Shown here one piece after another: positions 14,426 through 22,797 of a stretch of DNA of 64,000 nt; position 1 is the first letter of the stretch; each line of letters starts with the position of its first letter. Location: assembly GCA_032119595.1 (NCBI GenBank), contig JAUMBQ010000001.1, forward strand, positions 124,001 to 188,000, written 5' to 3'. The notes below the pieces were generated by a model. That model searched no databases and had not been told where the DNA came from. It saw nothing but the letters and a program-made list of their open reading frames with translations. The position numbers and the translations under genes are program-made. Source of the DNA: JAGIBJ01 sp032119595 (GTDB lineage Bacteria; Actinomycetota; Thermoleophilia; Solirubrobacterales; Solirubrobacteraceae).

Positions 14426-15522
14426 TGAGCGCCGCACCACGCACCCAGATGAACGCGAGCAACGAGCGTGTCCGGCGCTTCGCGCGCTTCGGCACCCACG
14501 CCGAATTGCGCGTACAGGCCGGTCCGCACTTGCAGGGGCAGGCCGAACGCCGGCTCGACCGTGCCGCCGCCCTCCTTGCCGAGTTCGACCGCCGCCTCAG
14601 CCGGTTCGACCCCGCGAGCGAACTGTGCGCCCTCAACGCCGACCCCCGCGCCATCGTTCCGGCCAGCCCGATCATGCAGCGCTTCGCTGAAGCCGTCGGT
14701 TGGGCCGGGCGGCGTTCGGGAGGCATGGTGGACGCCACGTGCCTCCCGGCCGTCGAACGCAGCGGTTACCTCCACAGCCTCGACCCGCGCACCTTGGGCG
14801 CTGCGTCCCCGCTTCGCGTGCTCGATGCCATGGATCCGCACGGCACCCGCGACGCCTCTGGCACGTCTAGCACCGACCTCCCCTTGAAACACCCGAGCCC
14901 CGACCGGACGACCGGCACGTGGCGCGAGGTCCGTGCCACCAACGGCTTCGTGCAGCGCCCCGTCGGCGTCCGGCTCGACAGCGGCGGCATCGGCAAGGGC
15001 CTGGCGGCCGACCTCGCTGCCGAATTGCTGCGCGGCGCACCCTCCTGGGTAGTCGACTGCGGCGGCGACCTGCGCATCGGCGGCACCGCCGGCGAACCTC
15101 GCGCGGTCGACGTGACCGACCCCGTTGACCCGACCCGCGTCATCCACCGCCTGCACGTCACGCGCGGCGGCGTGGCGACGAGCGGGATCACGCGTCGCTC
15201 GTGGGATATCGAAGGCGAGCGCCGCCACCATCTGATCGACCCGCGCACCGGCCAGCCTGCAGCCACCGGCGTGGTTCAGGTCACCGCGCTCGCCCCGACC
15301 GCGCTCGAGGCCGAGATCCTGGCCAAGACCGCGCTGCTCGCCGGACCCGAGGCCGCACACGAGCGGATGGAGCATGGCGGCGTGATCGTCTGCGCGAGCG
15401 GGCTCGTCACGATCGTCGCGCCTCCACGCCTGGAGCAGACCGAGCGCCGCCGCCGCGTCCGCGCCACCTTCCACGTGCCGGGCCGCCCGACCGCCCTGCG
15501 ACTCATGGACCGCCCCCGATGA
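14425..15522 (+). CDS. apbE: FAD:protein FMN transferase
   Basis: A 365-residue ApbE-family enzyme, which attaches FMN to Thr/Ser of extracytoplasmic redox proteins. Family motifs are in order: a beta-rich N-terminus, MVDATCLPAVERSGY, LDSGGIGKGLAADLAAE (about 190-206), WVVDCGGDLRIGG, and HHLIDPRTGQPA with the metal-binding Asp region. No signal peptide is evident, unlike many ApbE proteins. It is coupled to both neighbours (TGATG before it, ATGA after it), so the three genes form one operon with the ferric-reductase-like protein as a likely redox partner. Confidence 0.92.
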   Translation: MSAAPRTQMNASNERVRRFARFGTHAELRVQAGPHLQGQAERRLDRAAALLAEFDRRLSRFDPASELCALNADPRAIVPASPIMQRFAEAVGWAGRRSGGMVDATCLPAVERSGYLHSLDPRTLGAASPLRVLDAMDPHGTRDASGTSSTDLPLKHPSPDRTTGTWREVRATNGFVQRPVGVRLDSGGIGKGLAADLAAELLRGAPSWVVDCGGDLRIGGTAGEPRAVDVTDPVDPTRVIHRLHVTRGGVATSGITRRSWDIEGERRHHLIDPRTGQPAATGVVQVTALAPTALEAEILAKTALLAGPEAAHERMEHGGVIVCASGLVTIVAPPRLEQTERRRRVRATFHVPGRPTALRLMDRPR

Positions 15523-16166
15523 TCGACCTGACGCCCTTCGCGCTCGCTGAACTCAACATCGCGTGGATCACGACACGCGCGGCGGGCATCGTCGCGCTGG
15601 TCACCTCGACCGCGTCGATCGTGCTCGGACTCGCCCTCGCCGGTCGGCTCGCCAAAGGCCGCGGGCGCCTCGGCGACGTGCGCGTCCTGCACCAGACCCT
15701 CGGCATCGCGACCGTCGTCGCGCTCGCGCTCCACGTCGTGAGCCTGCTGTTTGATCCTTGGCTGAAGCCCGGGCTGAGCGACCTCGGTATTCCATTCGTG
15801 ATGTCCTATCGGCCGCTCTGGACCGGGCTCGGGATCATCGCTGGCTACGGCATCGTGGTGCTCGGAATGTCGGGGTTCCTGCGAGCCCGACTCGGCGCCC
15901 GCTGGAAGTACGTGCACCGCTTCACAGGCGTGGCCTGGCTGCTCAGCGTGGCGCACACCCTCGGCGCCGGCAGCGACGCGGGCACGTGGTGGCTCACTGC
16001 CGTCCTGGTGCTCTGCGTCGCCCCAGTCGTCGTGCTGCTCGGCACGCGGCTCGCCGCGCGCCGCCGGTCAGTGCCGCCACCGCAGCGCCGCACTGAGACC
16101 AACCGTCGCGCGGAACGCGAGCGAACGAACCTCCAAGAAATGAGCCCAAACGCATCCCAATCCTGA
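15519..16166 (+). CDS. Ferric-reductase-like transmembrane heme protein
   Basis: A 215-residue membrane protein with about six hydrophobic segments and two His pairs spaced as in b-heme four-helix reductases: His 58 and His 72 (VLHQTLG, LALHVVSLL), and His 133 and His 146 (YVHRFTG, SVAHTLG). It belongs to the ferric reductase-like transmembrane domain family and probably moves electrons across the membrane to or from a flavin acceptor. The C-terminus is basic and cytoplasmic. Its ATG overlaps the apbE stop. No FAD- or NAD-binding domain is attached, so it needs partners. Confidence 0.85.
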   Translation: MIDLTPFALAELNIAWITTRAAGIVALVTSTASIVLGLALAGRLAKGRGRLGDVRVLHQTLGIATVVALALHVVSLLFDPWLKPGLSDLGIPFVMSYRPLWTGLGIIAGYGIVVLGMSGFLRARLGARWKYVHRFTGVAWLLSVAHTLGAGSDAGTWWLTAVLVLCVAPVVVLLGTRLAARRRSVPPPQRRTETNRRAERERTNLQEMSPNASQS

Positions 16167-16222
16167 ACGGATGATGAATTTCGGCTCGTTAATACGGGAT
16201 TCCGCTCGTCCGAACCACGCGG

Positions 16223-17425
16223 TTGTCGATTCAGACGGCAGCAACCTGGTTCATCGTGACTCTCCTTTCCAAACTCAAGCCCTCAGTGCTCCTCGCGAGC
16301 GGCCGCAAGGCCTCCGACGTGACCGCGGAGGACCTCGCCCAGATGCGCATCACCGGCGCCGTGGAATACCTCGCCGGGGCCATCGTGTTCATGAGCGTCC
16401 TCGGGCTGCCGGATTCGGACCGATCCGACAACGGCGCCTACCTCGCCCTCGCGGGCGTCGGCCTCATGCTGTCGCTGCTGCGCTTCTGGGCCCCGCAGCA
16501 GGTCTGGGTCCCGCGCGCGTCGATCATCATCGGCTTCATCTACGTCGGGACGGTCGTCGCACTCACGCGTCCGGTCGGCCCCACGCCGGTCTTCTTCATC
16601 TGGCCGATGCTCACCGCGGCGTATTACCTCGGGCGCCGCGACCTCGCCGTCGCCGCAGCCATCTTCTCCGTCGCACTGTTCGTCGCGCTCACGATCAACC
16701 CCGGGACCGGCGTCGATCTCCAGGTGTTCAACGCGACGTGGTCCGTGATCCTGATCGTCAGCGTGCTGGTGCTCATGCTCCGCGAGCGCGTCGATCGCCT
16801 CGTCGGCGACCTCGCCTACACGGCCTCCACCGACATGCTCACGGGCCTGGCCAACCGCCGCACCTTCGAAGAGGCCTTCGACCGCGAGATCGAACGTGCC
16901 CGGCGCAACAAGACGCCGCTGGCGCTCGCGATCTTCGACCTCGACCACTTCAAGCAGATCAACGACAAACTCGGCCACGCCGAGGGCGACCGCGCGCTGC
17001 GCCGCTTTGCCGACCTCCTTCGCTCTGAGAGCCGCGTCGTCGACGTGCCCGCGCGCATCGGCGGCGAGGAGTTCGCCCTCATCTTCAGCAACGCGACGGC
17101 CGAAGGCGCCCGCATCTTCTCCGAACGCCTCATCGATCGCCTCGGGCTCATCACCCGCCACGATCCCGCGCCGCTCTCCGTGAGCATCGGCATCACGGAG
17201 GTGGCGGATCCGCTCGACACCGCCGACCTCCTGCTCCTTGCCGCCGACCGTGCTTTGTACGAGGCCAAGAACACCGGCCGGGCACGCGCCGTCGTCGCTC
17301 GCACGGCGCCCGCCGCGAGGCTCGAATACACCGGAGATCGCCTGGAATTGTCGCATTCCGCCCCAATCGACGGCGCGCTGCCGATGCCGTTCGACCCGCG
17401 CGCCGAGGGCCCTGGCGCAAACTGA
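16223..17425 (+). CDS. Membrane diguanylate cyclase (GGDEF), paralogue 1
   Basis: A 400-residue protein with an N-terminal membrane sensor of about six segments (residues 45-190) and a C-terminal GGDEF domain that would make cyclic di-GMP from two GTP. The active-site motif reads RIGGEEFALIF (GGEEF, active type), preceded by DMLTGLANRR and IFDLDHFKQIND. An I-site RxxD is not obvious. The tail (about 365-400) is disordered. The start is uncertain: TTG 16223 gives the full frame, GTG 16256 is possible. It is a close paralogue of the next gene, and both have RPVGP...WP.LT.AY.LGRRDL in the sensor. Confidence 0.92.
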   Translation: MSIQTAATWFIVTLLSKLKPSVLLASGRKASDVTAEDLAQMRITGAVEYLAGAIVFMSVLGLPDSDRSDNGAYLALAGVGLMLSLLRFWAPQQVWVPRASIIIGFIYVGTVVALTRPVGPTPVFFIWPMLTAAYYLGRRDLAVAAAIFSVALFVALTINPGTGVDLQVFNATWSVILIVSVLVLMLRERVDRLVGDLAYTASTDMLTGLANRRTFEEAFDREIERARRNKTPLALAIFDLDHFKQINDKLGHAEGDRALRRFADLLRSESRVVDVPARIGGEEFALIFSNATAEGARIFSERLIDRLGLITRHDPAPLSVSIGITEVADPLDTADLLLLAADRALYEAKNTGRARAVVARTAPAARLEYTGDRLELSHSAPIDGALPMPFDPRAEGPGAN

Positions 17426-17479
17426 CGCCGGCCCCGTCCCTCAACGCGGGGACATACGCTCCGCTTTCCGGCTTCTTAC

Positions 17480-17514
17480 CCCCTGAAAAGGGGACCACTG
17501 GGGTCCAGACCCCA
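17480..17514 (+). promoter_or_regulatory. Alternative hairpins before the second GGDEF gene
   Basis: CCCCT-gaaa-AGGGG (17480-17493) is followed by the perfect palindrome TGGGGTC-CA-GACCCCA (17499-17514). GGACC within the first can also pair with GGTCC within the second, so the hairpins are mutually exclusive. It may be a terminator of the upstream gene or a leader switch of the downstream one. No cyclic-di-GMP riboswitch consensus was recognised. Confidence 0.4.
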
Positions 17515-17550
17515 TAACGGCGCATACCGGTTTCCGTCGATAGGGAGCCC

Positions 17551-18840
17551 ATGCAGGCCCCAACCACTTCGGCACCAACCGTGACGCGCCCTGCGTCGTC
17601 GGTCTGGGCCGTCCGAAGCGCCGGCCAGATCACCGCCGACGACCACCGCCTCCTGCGGTTCGTCGGCGCGCTCCAGTACGCCGCCGGCGCACTCATGCTG
17701 CTGGTCCTCCTCGCGGTCCCGGATCCGGACCCGTCGGACCACCTGGCATTCAGCATCCTGACCGCCATCGGCGGATGCGCCGCCGTTATTCGCTGGAGCA
17801 CCCGGCGCGACTCCATCGCCCTCTCACAGCTCACGAACCTCGGCGCGATCGCGTTCGTCGCTGGCATCGTCGCGGTCTCCCGCCCCGTCGGTCCAGCCGC
17901 GTTCTTCCTGCTCTGGCCGCTGCTCACCACCGCCTATTTCCTCGGGCGACGCGACCTGCTCGTCGCGATGGCGGCCATGACCGTGCTCCTTGCCGGCGCA
18001 TTGAAGCTCAATGGCGCCGTCGCGGACGACTTCTTCATCCAGTTGCTGCCGGTCGTGGGCGTCGTGTCGCTGGCCGGCTGCCTCATGCTGATGCTCCGCG
18101 AACGCGTCGACCTGCTCATCGGCGACCTCGAGCGCACCGCCTCCACCGATGGCCTCACGAGCCTGCCCAACCGCACTGCCTGGAACCGCGCCTTCGACAC
18201 CGAGATCGAGCGCGCCCACCGCACCGGCCTTCCACTGTCGATCGCCGTCTTCGACCTTGACCGCTTCAAGGCGATCAACGACTGCCTCGGGCATGCCGAA
18301 GGCGACAAGGCCCTCATCCGCTTCAGCAGCCTGCTGGCGACGGAATGCCGCTCGTTCGACATTCCCGGACGTCTCGGGGGCGAGGAGTTCGGACTGCTGC
18401 TCGTTGGCGCGAACGCCGACGGCGCGCGCGCCTTTGCCGAGCGCCTGCGCGGTCGGCTCGAACTCGTGACACAGCACGACCTCACCCCATTCACGGTGAG
18501 TACCGGCGTCGCGGAACTCGGCGTGCACGCCGACGACCCGGACGGGATGATGCTCGCCGCCGACCGCGCGCTCTACCGCGCCAAGGCCGAGGGTCGCGAT
18601 CGCGTGATCGTCGCGGACCTTCCGCCGCTCACCGCGGCGGCGCTGGCGCCGGAGGAATCAGCCGACGAGACGCCGGCCGATGCCCTCGACGCACTTGGTC
18701 AGAGCGCGGAGCAGCTCTCGCTGTCGGTGACCTTGAAGCTCGAACCGCAACCGCAAGCCGCGACCACGTTCGGGTTCTCGACCTTGAATCCGGCGCCCGT
18801 CATTGCCTCGACGAAGTCGATCACCGATCCCTCGACGTAG
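17551..18840 (+). CDS. Membrane diguanylate cyclase (GGDEF), paralogue 2
   Basis: A 429-residue paralogue of the preceding gene with the same plan: about six membrane segments (residues 35-180) and a GGDEF domain with GRLGGEEFGLLL, DGLTSLPNRTAW and VFDLDRFKAIND. AGGGAG lies just before ATG 17551. The C-terminal ~65 residues are an extension. The last 142 bases run antisense through the 3' end of the convergent A-type Fe-S carrier gene, with no earlier stop, so the two transcripts must overlap. The tandem copies suggest duplication with diverged sensors. Confidence 0.92.
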   Translation: MQAPTTSAPTVTRPASSVWAVRSAGQITADDHRLLRFVGALQYAAGALMLLVLLAVPDPDPSDHLAFSILTAIGGCAAVIRWSTRRDSIALSQLTNLGAIAFVAGIVAVSRPVGPAAFFLLWPLLTTAYFLGRRDLLVAMAAMTVLLAGALKLNGAVADDFFIQLLPVVGVVSLAGCLMLMLRERVDLLIGDLERTASTDGLTSLPNRTAWNRAFDTEIERAHRTGLPLSIAVFDLDRFKAINDCLGHAEGDKALIRFSSLLATECRSFDIPGRLGGEEFGLLLVGANADGARAFAERLRGRLELVTQHDLTPFTVSTGVAELGVHADDPDGMMLAADRALYRAKAEGRDRVIVADLPPLTAAALAPEESADETPADALDALGQSAEQLSLSVTLKLEPQPQAATTFGFSTLNPAPVIASTKSITDPST

Positions 18841-19052
18841 GGGAGCGAGTCCGGGTCGACGAGGATGCGGAGTCCGCGGTCCTCGAAAATCTGATCGTCG
18901 CCACGCTGCTCGTCGAAGGCCAGTTGGTACTGGAATCCGGAACAGCCGCCGCCCTTGACGCCCACGCGGAGACCCGCCACGGCGATGTCCGCGTTTTGCG
19001 CGGTGAGGTACTCGCGAACTTTGTCCGCGCCCTTGTCGGTGAGAGTGATCAT
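18699..19052 (-). CDS. A-type iron-sulfur carrier (HesB/IscA/ErpA family)
   Basis: A 117-residue A-type carrier that would deliver Fe-S clusters to target enzymes. The three conserved Cys are present: GGGCSGFQY (about residue 36) and ACGCGSSF (about 102-109). The start ATG 19052 gives the family length; the longer frame upstream is Arg-rich and unlikely. The 3' 142 bases overlap the convergent GGDEF gene. It faces away from bolA and the CGFS glutaredoxin across 128 bases, so the three make a local Fe-S trafficking set. Confidence 0.93.
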   Translation of the reverse strand: MITLTDKGADKVREYLTAQNADIAVAGLRVGVKGGGCSGFQYQLAFDEQRGDDQIFEDRGLRILVDPDSLPYVEGSVIDFVEAMTGAGFKVENPNVVAACGCGSSFKVTDSESCSAL

Positions 19053-19180
19053 TGGCTTCGTTTGGCTCCGTGGTCGTACCGCGTGGTGACGCGGTGGCAC
19101 CGGGGTGTCGCAGCGCCGGTAGGTCGTAAGTGATCTATCGGTCCGCTTCCCTAAGTGTAGTAGCCGCTACGCTCGAAGTC
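19053..19180. promoter_or_regulatory. Divergent promoter region of the Fe-S genes
   Basis: 128 bases between the A-type carrier and bolA. TACGCT (19168-19173) is 7 bases before the bolA ATG, indicating a leaderless start. No Fur-like or IscR-like box was recognised with confidence. Confidence 0.45.
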
Positions 19181-19408
19181 ATGCCAACCCCCGAGGAACT
19201 GCAGAGCCGCATCGAGGCAGCGATCCCAGGAGCCGTGGCGACCGTCGTCGACACCACCGGCACCCAGGACCACTTCCGCGCTGAGGTCTCCGCCCCCGCC
19301 TTCGCCGGTCTCTCCCGAATCGCCCAACACCGCTTGGTGTACGACGTATTCGGCGCAGACATCGGCGGACCCATTCACGCCCTCTCGCTCAAGACGGAGC
19401 CCTCATGA
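19181..19408 (+). CDS. bolA: BolA-family protein
   Basis: A 75-residue BolA-type protein, compact for the family. It has the pattern ELQSRIEAAIPGA...DHFRAEVSAPAFAGLSRIAQHRLVYDVFG...IHALSLKT, including the conserved His near IHALSL that coordinates a shared [2Fe-2S] cluster with monothiol glutaredoxins. It is coupled to the next gene by an ATGA overlap, a pairing that strongly supports a BolA-Grx complex in Fe-S handling or iron sensing. A -10 box 7 bases upstream marks the start. Confidence 0.92.
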   Translation: MPTPEELQSRIEAAIPGAVATVVDTTGTQDHFRAEVSAPAFAGLSRIAQHRLVYDVFGADIGGPIHALSLKTEPS

Positions 19409-19782
19409 GCCAGCCGACCCTCGCCGACCAGATCAAGCAAGCGATCGAGTCCAACGACGTCATCCTCTTCATGAAGGGCACGCCCGACGCGCCCGCATGT
19501 GGATTCTCCGCGCGGACCTCCGCAGCGCTCACTTCGCTCGAGGTGCCGTTCGCGAGCGTCGACATCCTGCCGGACGCCCGCATCCGCCAGGAGCTCTCGG
19601 CGCTCTCCAACTGGCCGACGATCCCGCAGCTCTTCGTGCGCGGCGAACTCGTCGGCGGCTGCGACATCGTGATGGAGATGGCCGACAGCGGCGAACTCCA
19701 GACGCTCCTCGGCGTCGAAGGCAAAGCCGATGACGCTGGCGCCGATTCGACGCCGACGCTGCAGATCGAAAACCGCCTCTAA
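19405..19782 (+). CDS. grxD: Monothiol glutaredoxin (CGFS type)
   Basis: A 125-residue Grx4-type protein with the CGFS active site (PACGFSART, about residue 32), a WPTIPQLFV cis-Pro segment and GGCDIVMEM glutathione-binding region. It binds a [2Fe-2S] cluster with glutathione and works with BolA. The C-terminal ~18 residues (ADDAGADSTPTLQIENRL) extend beyond the core. A strong terminator follows 19 bases after its stop, closing the bolA-grx operon. Confidence 0.95.
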   Translation: MSQPTLADQIKQAIESNDVILFMKGTPDAPACGFSARTSAALTSLEVPFASVDILPDARIRQELSALSNWPTIPQLFVRGELVGGCDIVMEMADSGELQTLLGVEGKADDAGADSTPTLQIENRL

Positions 19783-19800
19783 ACGGCGTACCTCCAGGAC

Positions 19801-19830
19801 GACGAAGGGCGCCCGCGGGCGCCCTTCGTC
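19801..19830 (+). terminator. Terminator after the glutaredoxin gene
   Basis: GACGAAGGGCGCCC-GC-GGGCGCCCTTCGTC is a perfect 14-bp stem. It lies between convergent genes and can stop both. Confidence 0.8.
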
Positions 19831-19855
19831 GTCCTAGGGGCTGTGGGCCGTCGCC

Positions 19856-21703
19856 TTAGCGGCGGGGCGTCACCGTGGCCGACGCCGCGCCGGTCACCCG
19901 CACGGACGGAAGTTCCCAGATGAGCTTCGCGCGCTTCTGGATCTCTTCCAGGTCGGCGTCGTCGAGGGAGGATTCCTCTTCGCCCTGCAGCCCACGCTTG
20001 ATCTCGCTCCCGCCGAGGCCCGGAACGACGACCGCGCGCAGGCCGGAGATGCCGGATGGCGTGTAGAGCGCACGCAGCGCCTTGAGGTTCTTCGGCGTGG
20101 GCGCGGCGTCCTCCTCAGAGAAGAGATCCTCGAGGGTGGCGTCGGTCGGCGCGAGGCCCTCGATCGCGTCGGCCAGGACCACGATTCCGGTGCTGACCCC
20201 GGCGGCGTAACGCGGGATTCGCACCTTCGCCGCGATCACGCGCTGCTCGCCGGTGGTGCCCTGCACCACCGTCACCCGCACGGTGGCCTCCGAGCCCGCC
20301 TTGGGGCGTCGCGGAACCGAGATCTTCACGATCTCGGCGGTGTCGGCCTCATCGCGGAACTGCACGTCCACCGCGACGCGATCCACGATGTTCAAGAACC
20401 GCTCGGCCGTCGTGAGCGGGCCGATCGCGTTGACAGCGGACTCGGCGATCCCCATCTCCACGCCACCCTCGGCGCCCGCCTGCGGAACGATCGAGTCGAC
20501 GCATTCCGAGAGCGGCTTCTCGCCGTTCTTGAGGAAGATCGTGGTGCAGGCGCGTGCGGCGCCACCGACCGACACCTGGCTCGTGAGACGCTGCATCGCC
20601 GTGCCGGCGTTCGCGGCGGCTGCCAGGGCGAGCAGGCTCGCCGTGCTGCCACCGCGGATCGTCCGCTCGTCGACGACGTTCGCCTTGGCCTCCTGGACGA
20701 CCGCGCCGCCGCCATTCCGCACGGTCGCGCTGACCTGAATGCTCGCCGGCGCAGCGCCGAGCAGGCCAGCAATGCCGAACGCTCCGTCGAAGCCAATGGT
20801 CCCGACCGCGCCGACCGGCGTGCCGAGCTTGTACGACCCTTGCTCGCCGATTGACGGCGACGAAATCACGGTGCTGATCCGGGCTCGCTCCATCTGCAGG
20901 CGCGCAGCCCCGGTGCCGTTGTTGGGATGACCGAACGCGTAGACCTTCGGCCCGTCGACGTACGTGACCGTGCCGATCGCCCCGGCCGACACATCGCCGA
21001 AGACGTTCGTCGCAGCGACCGCGTCGCCGGGCTTCAAACCGCCGGCAGGCGCGACCTGCGAGCGCGAGGCGGCCGGCGACACGATGAGCTGCCGACCCGC
21101 CTTCGCAGCCGCGGCCGTGAACGCGGCGGCCAGCGGGCCCTTGGGACCGGACAGGGTGAGCGGGAGCCGGAAGCGGTCGGCGGGCGCCGAACCGTTCGTC
21201 GCCGCGGCCTTGGCCTTCGCCTTGGTGGACGTCCCGGACGTGCTCGGCGCCGCGACGCCGATCGGCGGGGCTGCCGGCGCGTTCGCCGTCGCGGGCATGG
21301 CGAGCATGGCCTCGATCGGCGTGACCTGGCCGACGGTGTTGTCGTATTGGCCAATGCCGTAGGCGATCGCGCCAACGACCGCGAACGTGCCGTCGGCACG
21401 CGGGCAGCGCACCGGCGACCCGGAGAAGCCGGATGCGATCCCGCCGCTCATGACGGCGTCGCCGGCGAACCGCATCACGATCCCGGCGTCGGTGGGGCGC
21501 GGACCGCCTTCCACGCTCAGCACGGTCGCGTCGAAGTGGACAGGCTCGAGGCCGGAGATCACCGTCGAAGCTTGGCAGAGCATGCCCGGCTGAACTTCAC
21601 CGAGGGGCATGATCGGCTCGCCGGCCGCGGACGCCGTCGAGGCACCGAAAGACAGGGCGAGCGTGGCGGCCACGAAGCCGGCACCGTGAGAGGAGGCGCG
21701 CAT
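19856..21703 (-). CDS. Secreted SpoIVB/S55-peptidase-like protein
   Basis: A 615-residue exported protein with a signal peptide (about 1-27, STASAA). The N-terminal half has features of the SpoIVB (S55) serine peptidase domain: an early beta region, SGFSGSPVRC with the likely nucleophilic Ser (about 93-97), and later VYAFGHPNNG. An Ala-rich linker splits the domain (about 140-180). The C-terminal half is beta-rich with AVDVQFRD and EATVRVTVVQG strands. In Bacillus SpoIVB signals across the spore membranes; other bacteria have such domains without sporulation. It stands alone, and substrates are unknown. Confidence 0.72.
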   Translation of the reverse strand: MRASSHGAGFVAATLALSFGASTASAAGEPIMPLGEVQPGMLCQASTVISGLEPVHFDATVLSVEGGPRPTDAGIVMRFAGDAVMSGGIASGFSGSPVRCPRADGTFAVVGAIAYGIGQYDNTVGQVTPIEAMLAMPATANAPAAPPIGVAAPSTSGTSTKAKAKAAATNGSAPADRFRLPLTLSGPKGPLAAAFTAAAAKAGRQLIVSPAASRSQVAPAGGLKPGDAVAATNVFGDVSAGAIGTVTYVDGPKVYAFGHPNNGTGAARLQMERARISTVISSPSIGEQGSYKLGTPVGAVGTIGFDGAFGIAGLLGAAPASIQVSATVRNGGGAVVQEAKANVVDERTIRGGSTASLLALAAAANAGTAMQRLTSQVSVGGAARACTTIFLKNGEKPLSECVDSIVPQAGAEGGVEMGIAESAVNAIGPLTTAERFLNIVDRVAVDVQFRDEADTAEIVKISVPRRPKAGSEATVRVTVVQGTTGEQRVIAAKVRIPRYAAGVSTGIVVLADAIEGLAPTDATLEDLFSEEDAAPTPKNLKALRALYTPSGISGLRAVVVPGLGGSEIKRGLQGEEESSLDDADLEEIQKRAKLIWELPSVRVTGAASATVTPRR

Positions 21704-21802
21704 AGAATCGCAACGCTACTGGCCCGTGGGGGCGCAGCCTGCAGGAGCGCGGGCGCGGTAGCGACGCGGTGCCTCCGGTCGAGGGGCTAGGGTTGCCGCC
21801 GC

Positions 21803-22705
21803 ATGTCTGTCGCCATCGTCTCGGACTCCACGCACTACCTCCCGGCCGACGCGCTCGTCGGCCATGAGCTGCACACCATCCCGCTGTGGCTGGTCGAGGA
21901 TGGGCGCGCAACCCGTGAGGATCTCATCGGCGACTGGACCGAGCTGTACCGCGCCTTGCGTGCCGGGGAGCGTTCGCTCTCCACGTCGCAGCCGTCCGTC
22001 GGCGAGTTCCTGGAGATCTACGAGCCGCTGCTCGCGGCCGGCCGCGACATTGTCTCCGTGCACCTCACGAGCGGGATGTCCGGCACCGTCGACACCGCGC
22101 GCCAGGCCCGCGAGGAGGCGCTGGGCAAGTTCCCGGAGCGGACGATCGAAGTCGTCGACAGCGGCTCGACCGCCGGGGGGCTTTCGCTCGTCGTCGTCGC
22201 CGCGATCCGCGCCGCCGAAGCCGGAGGCGACGCGGCGGCCGTCGCGTCCGCCGCGACCGAGACCGCGAACGCGATCAAGATCCGGTTCGGCCTCGACACC
22301 CTCGACTACCTCCGCCGCGGCGGACGGGTCGGCCGGGCCCAGGGCCTCCTCGGGAGCACCCTCCAGATCCGCCCGATCCTCAAGCTCGATGGCGGCGCCG
22401 GCTCGGTGAACGAGACCGTCGAGAAGATTCGCACCAGCTCGAAGATGCGCCAGCGGCTCCTGCGGTTCCTCGACGAATTCGCCGAGGAAGGCCGCGACGG
22501 CTGGGCCGTGATGCACATCATGGTGCCCGACGTGGTCGATGAGTTCCTCGAGGCGGGCCGCAAGGTCATCGGCACCGAGCCGCTCTTCATCTGCGAGGCC
22601 GGCCCCGTCGTCGGTGCGCACACGGGTCCCGGAATGATCGGCGTCGGCGGCGTGTCCTCGTCGTTCGTCGGCGTCGGCCCGTTCGGTTCGCCGCCGCGCA
22701 GCTAG
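21803..22705 (+). CDS. DegV family protein
   Basis: A 300-residue DegV-type protein, the family's usual size. It binds a fatty acid and, in Firmicutes, serves as FakB in the fatty-acid kinase system. Motifs include VAIVSDST at the start, LSTSQPSVGEF (about 58), SVHLTSGMSGTVDTAR (about 85-100) and LDTLDYLRRGGRVG (about 172). The C-terminal domain follows with GAHTGPGMIGV. TAGGGT 9 bases before the ATG suggests a near-leaderless message. No FakA partner is in view. Confidence 0.9.
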   Translation: MSVAIVSDSTHYLPADALVGHELHTIPLWLVEDGRATREDLIGDWTELYRALRAGERSLSTSQPSVGEFLEIYEPLLAAGRDIVSVHLTSGMSGTVDTARQAREEALGKFPERTIEVVDSGSTAGGLSLVVVAAIRAAEAGGDAAAVASAATETANAIKIRFGLDTLDYLRRGGRVGRAQGLLGSTLQIRPILKLDGGAGSVNETVEKIRTSSKMRQRLLRFLDEFAEEGRDGWAVMHIMVPDVVDEFLEAGRKVIGTEPLFICEAGPVVGAHTGPGMIGVGGVSSSFVGVGPFGSPPRS

Positions 22706-22797
22706 CCCCGCCGACTGAGCCTGGCTGACCGGACCGGGCCGGGGCTCTTGGGCGCGTCGGCGCTCGCGCCGCCCCCGCGCCTGAGAGACTGGCGGGC

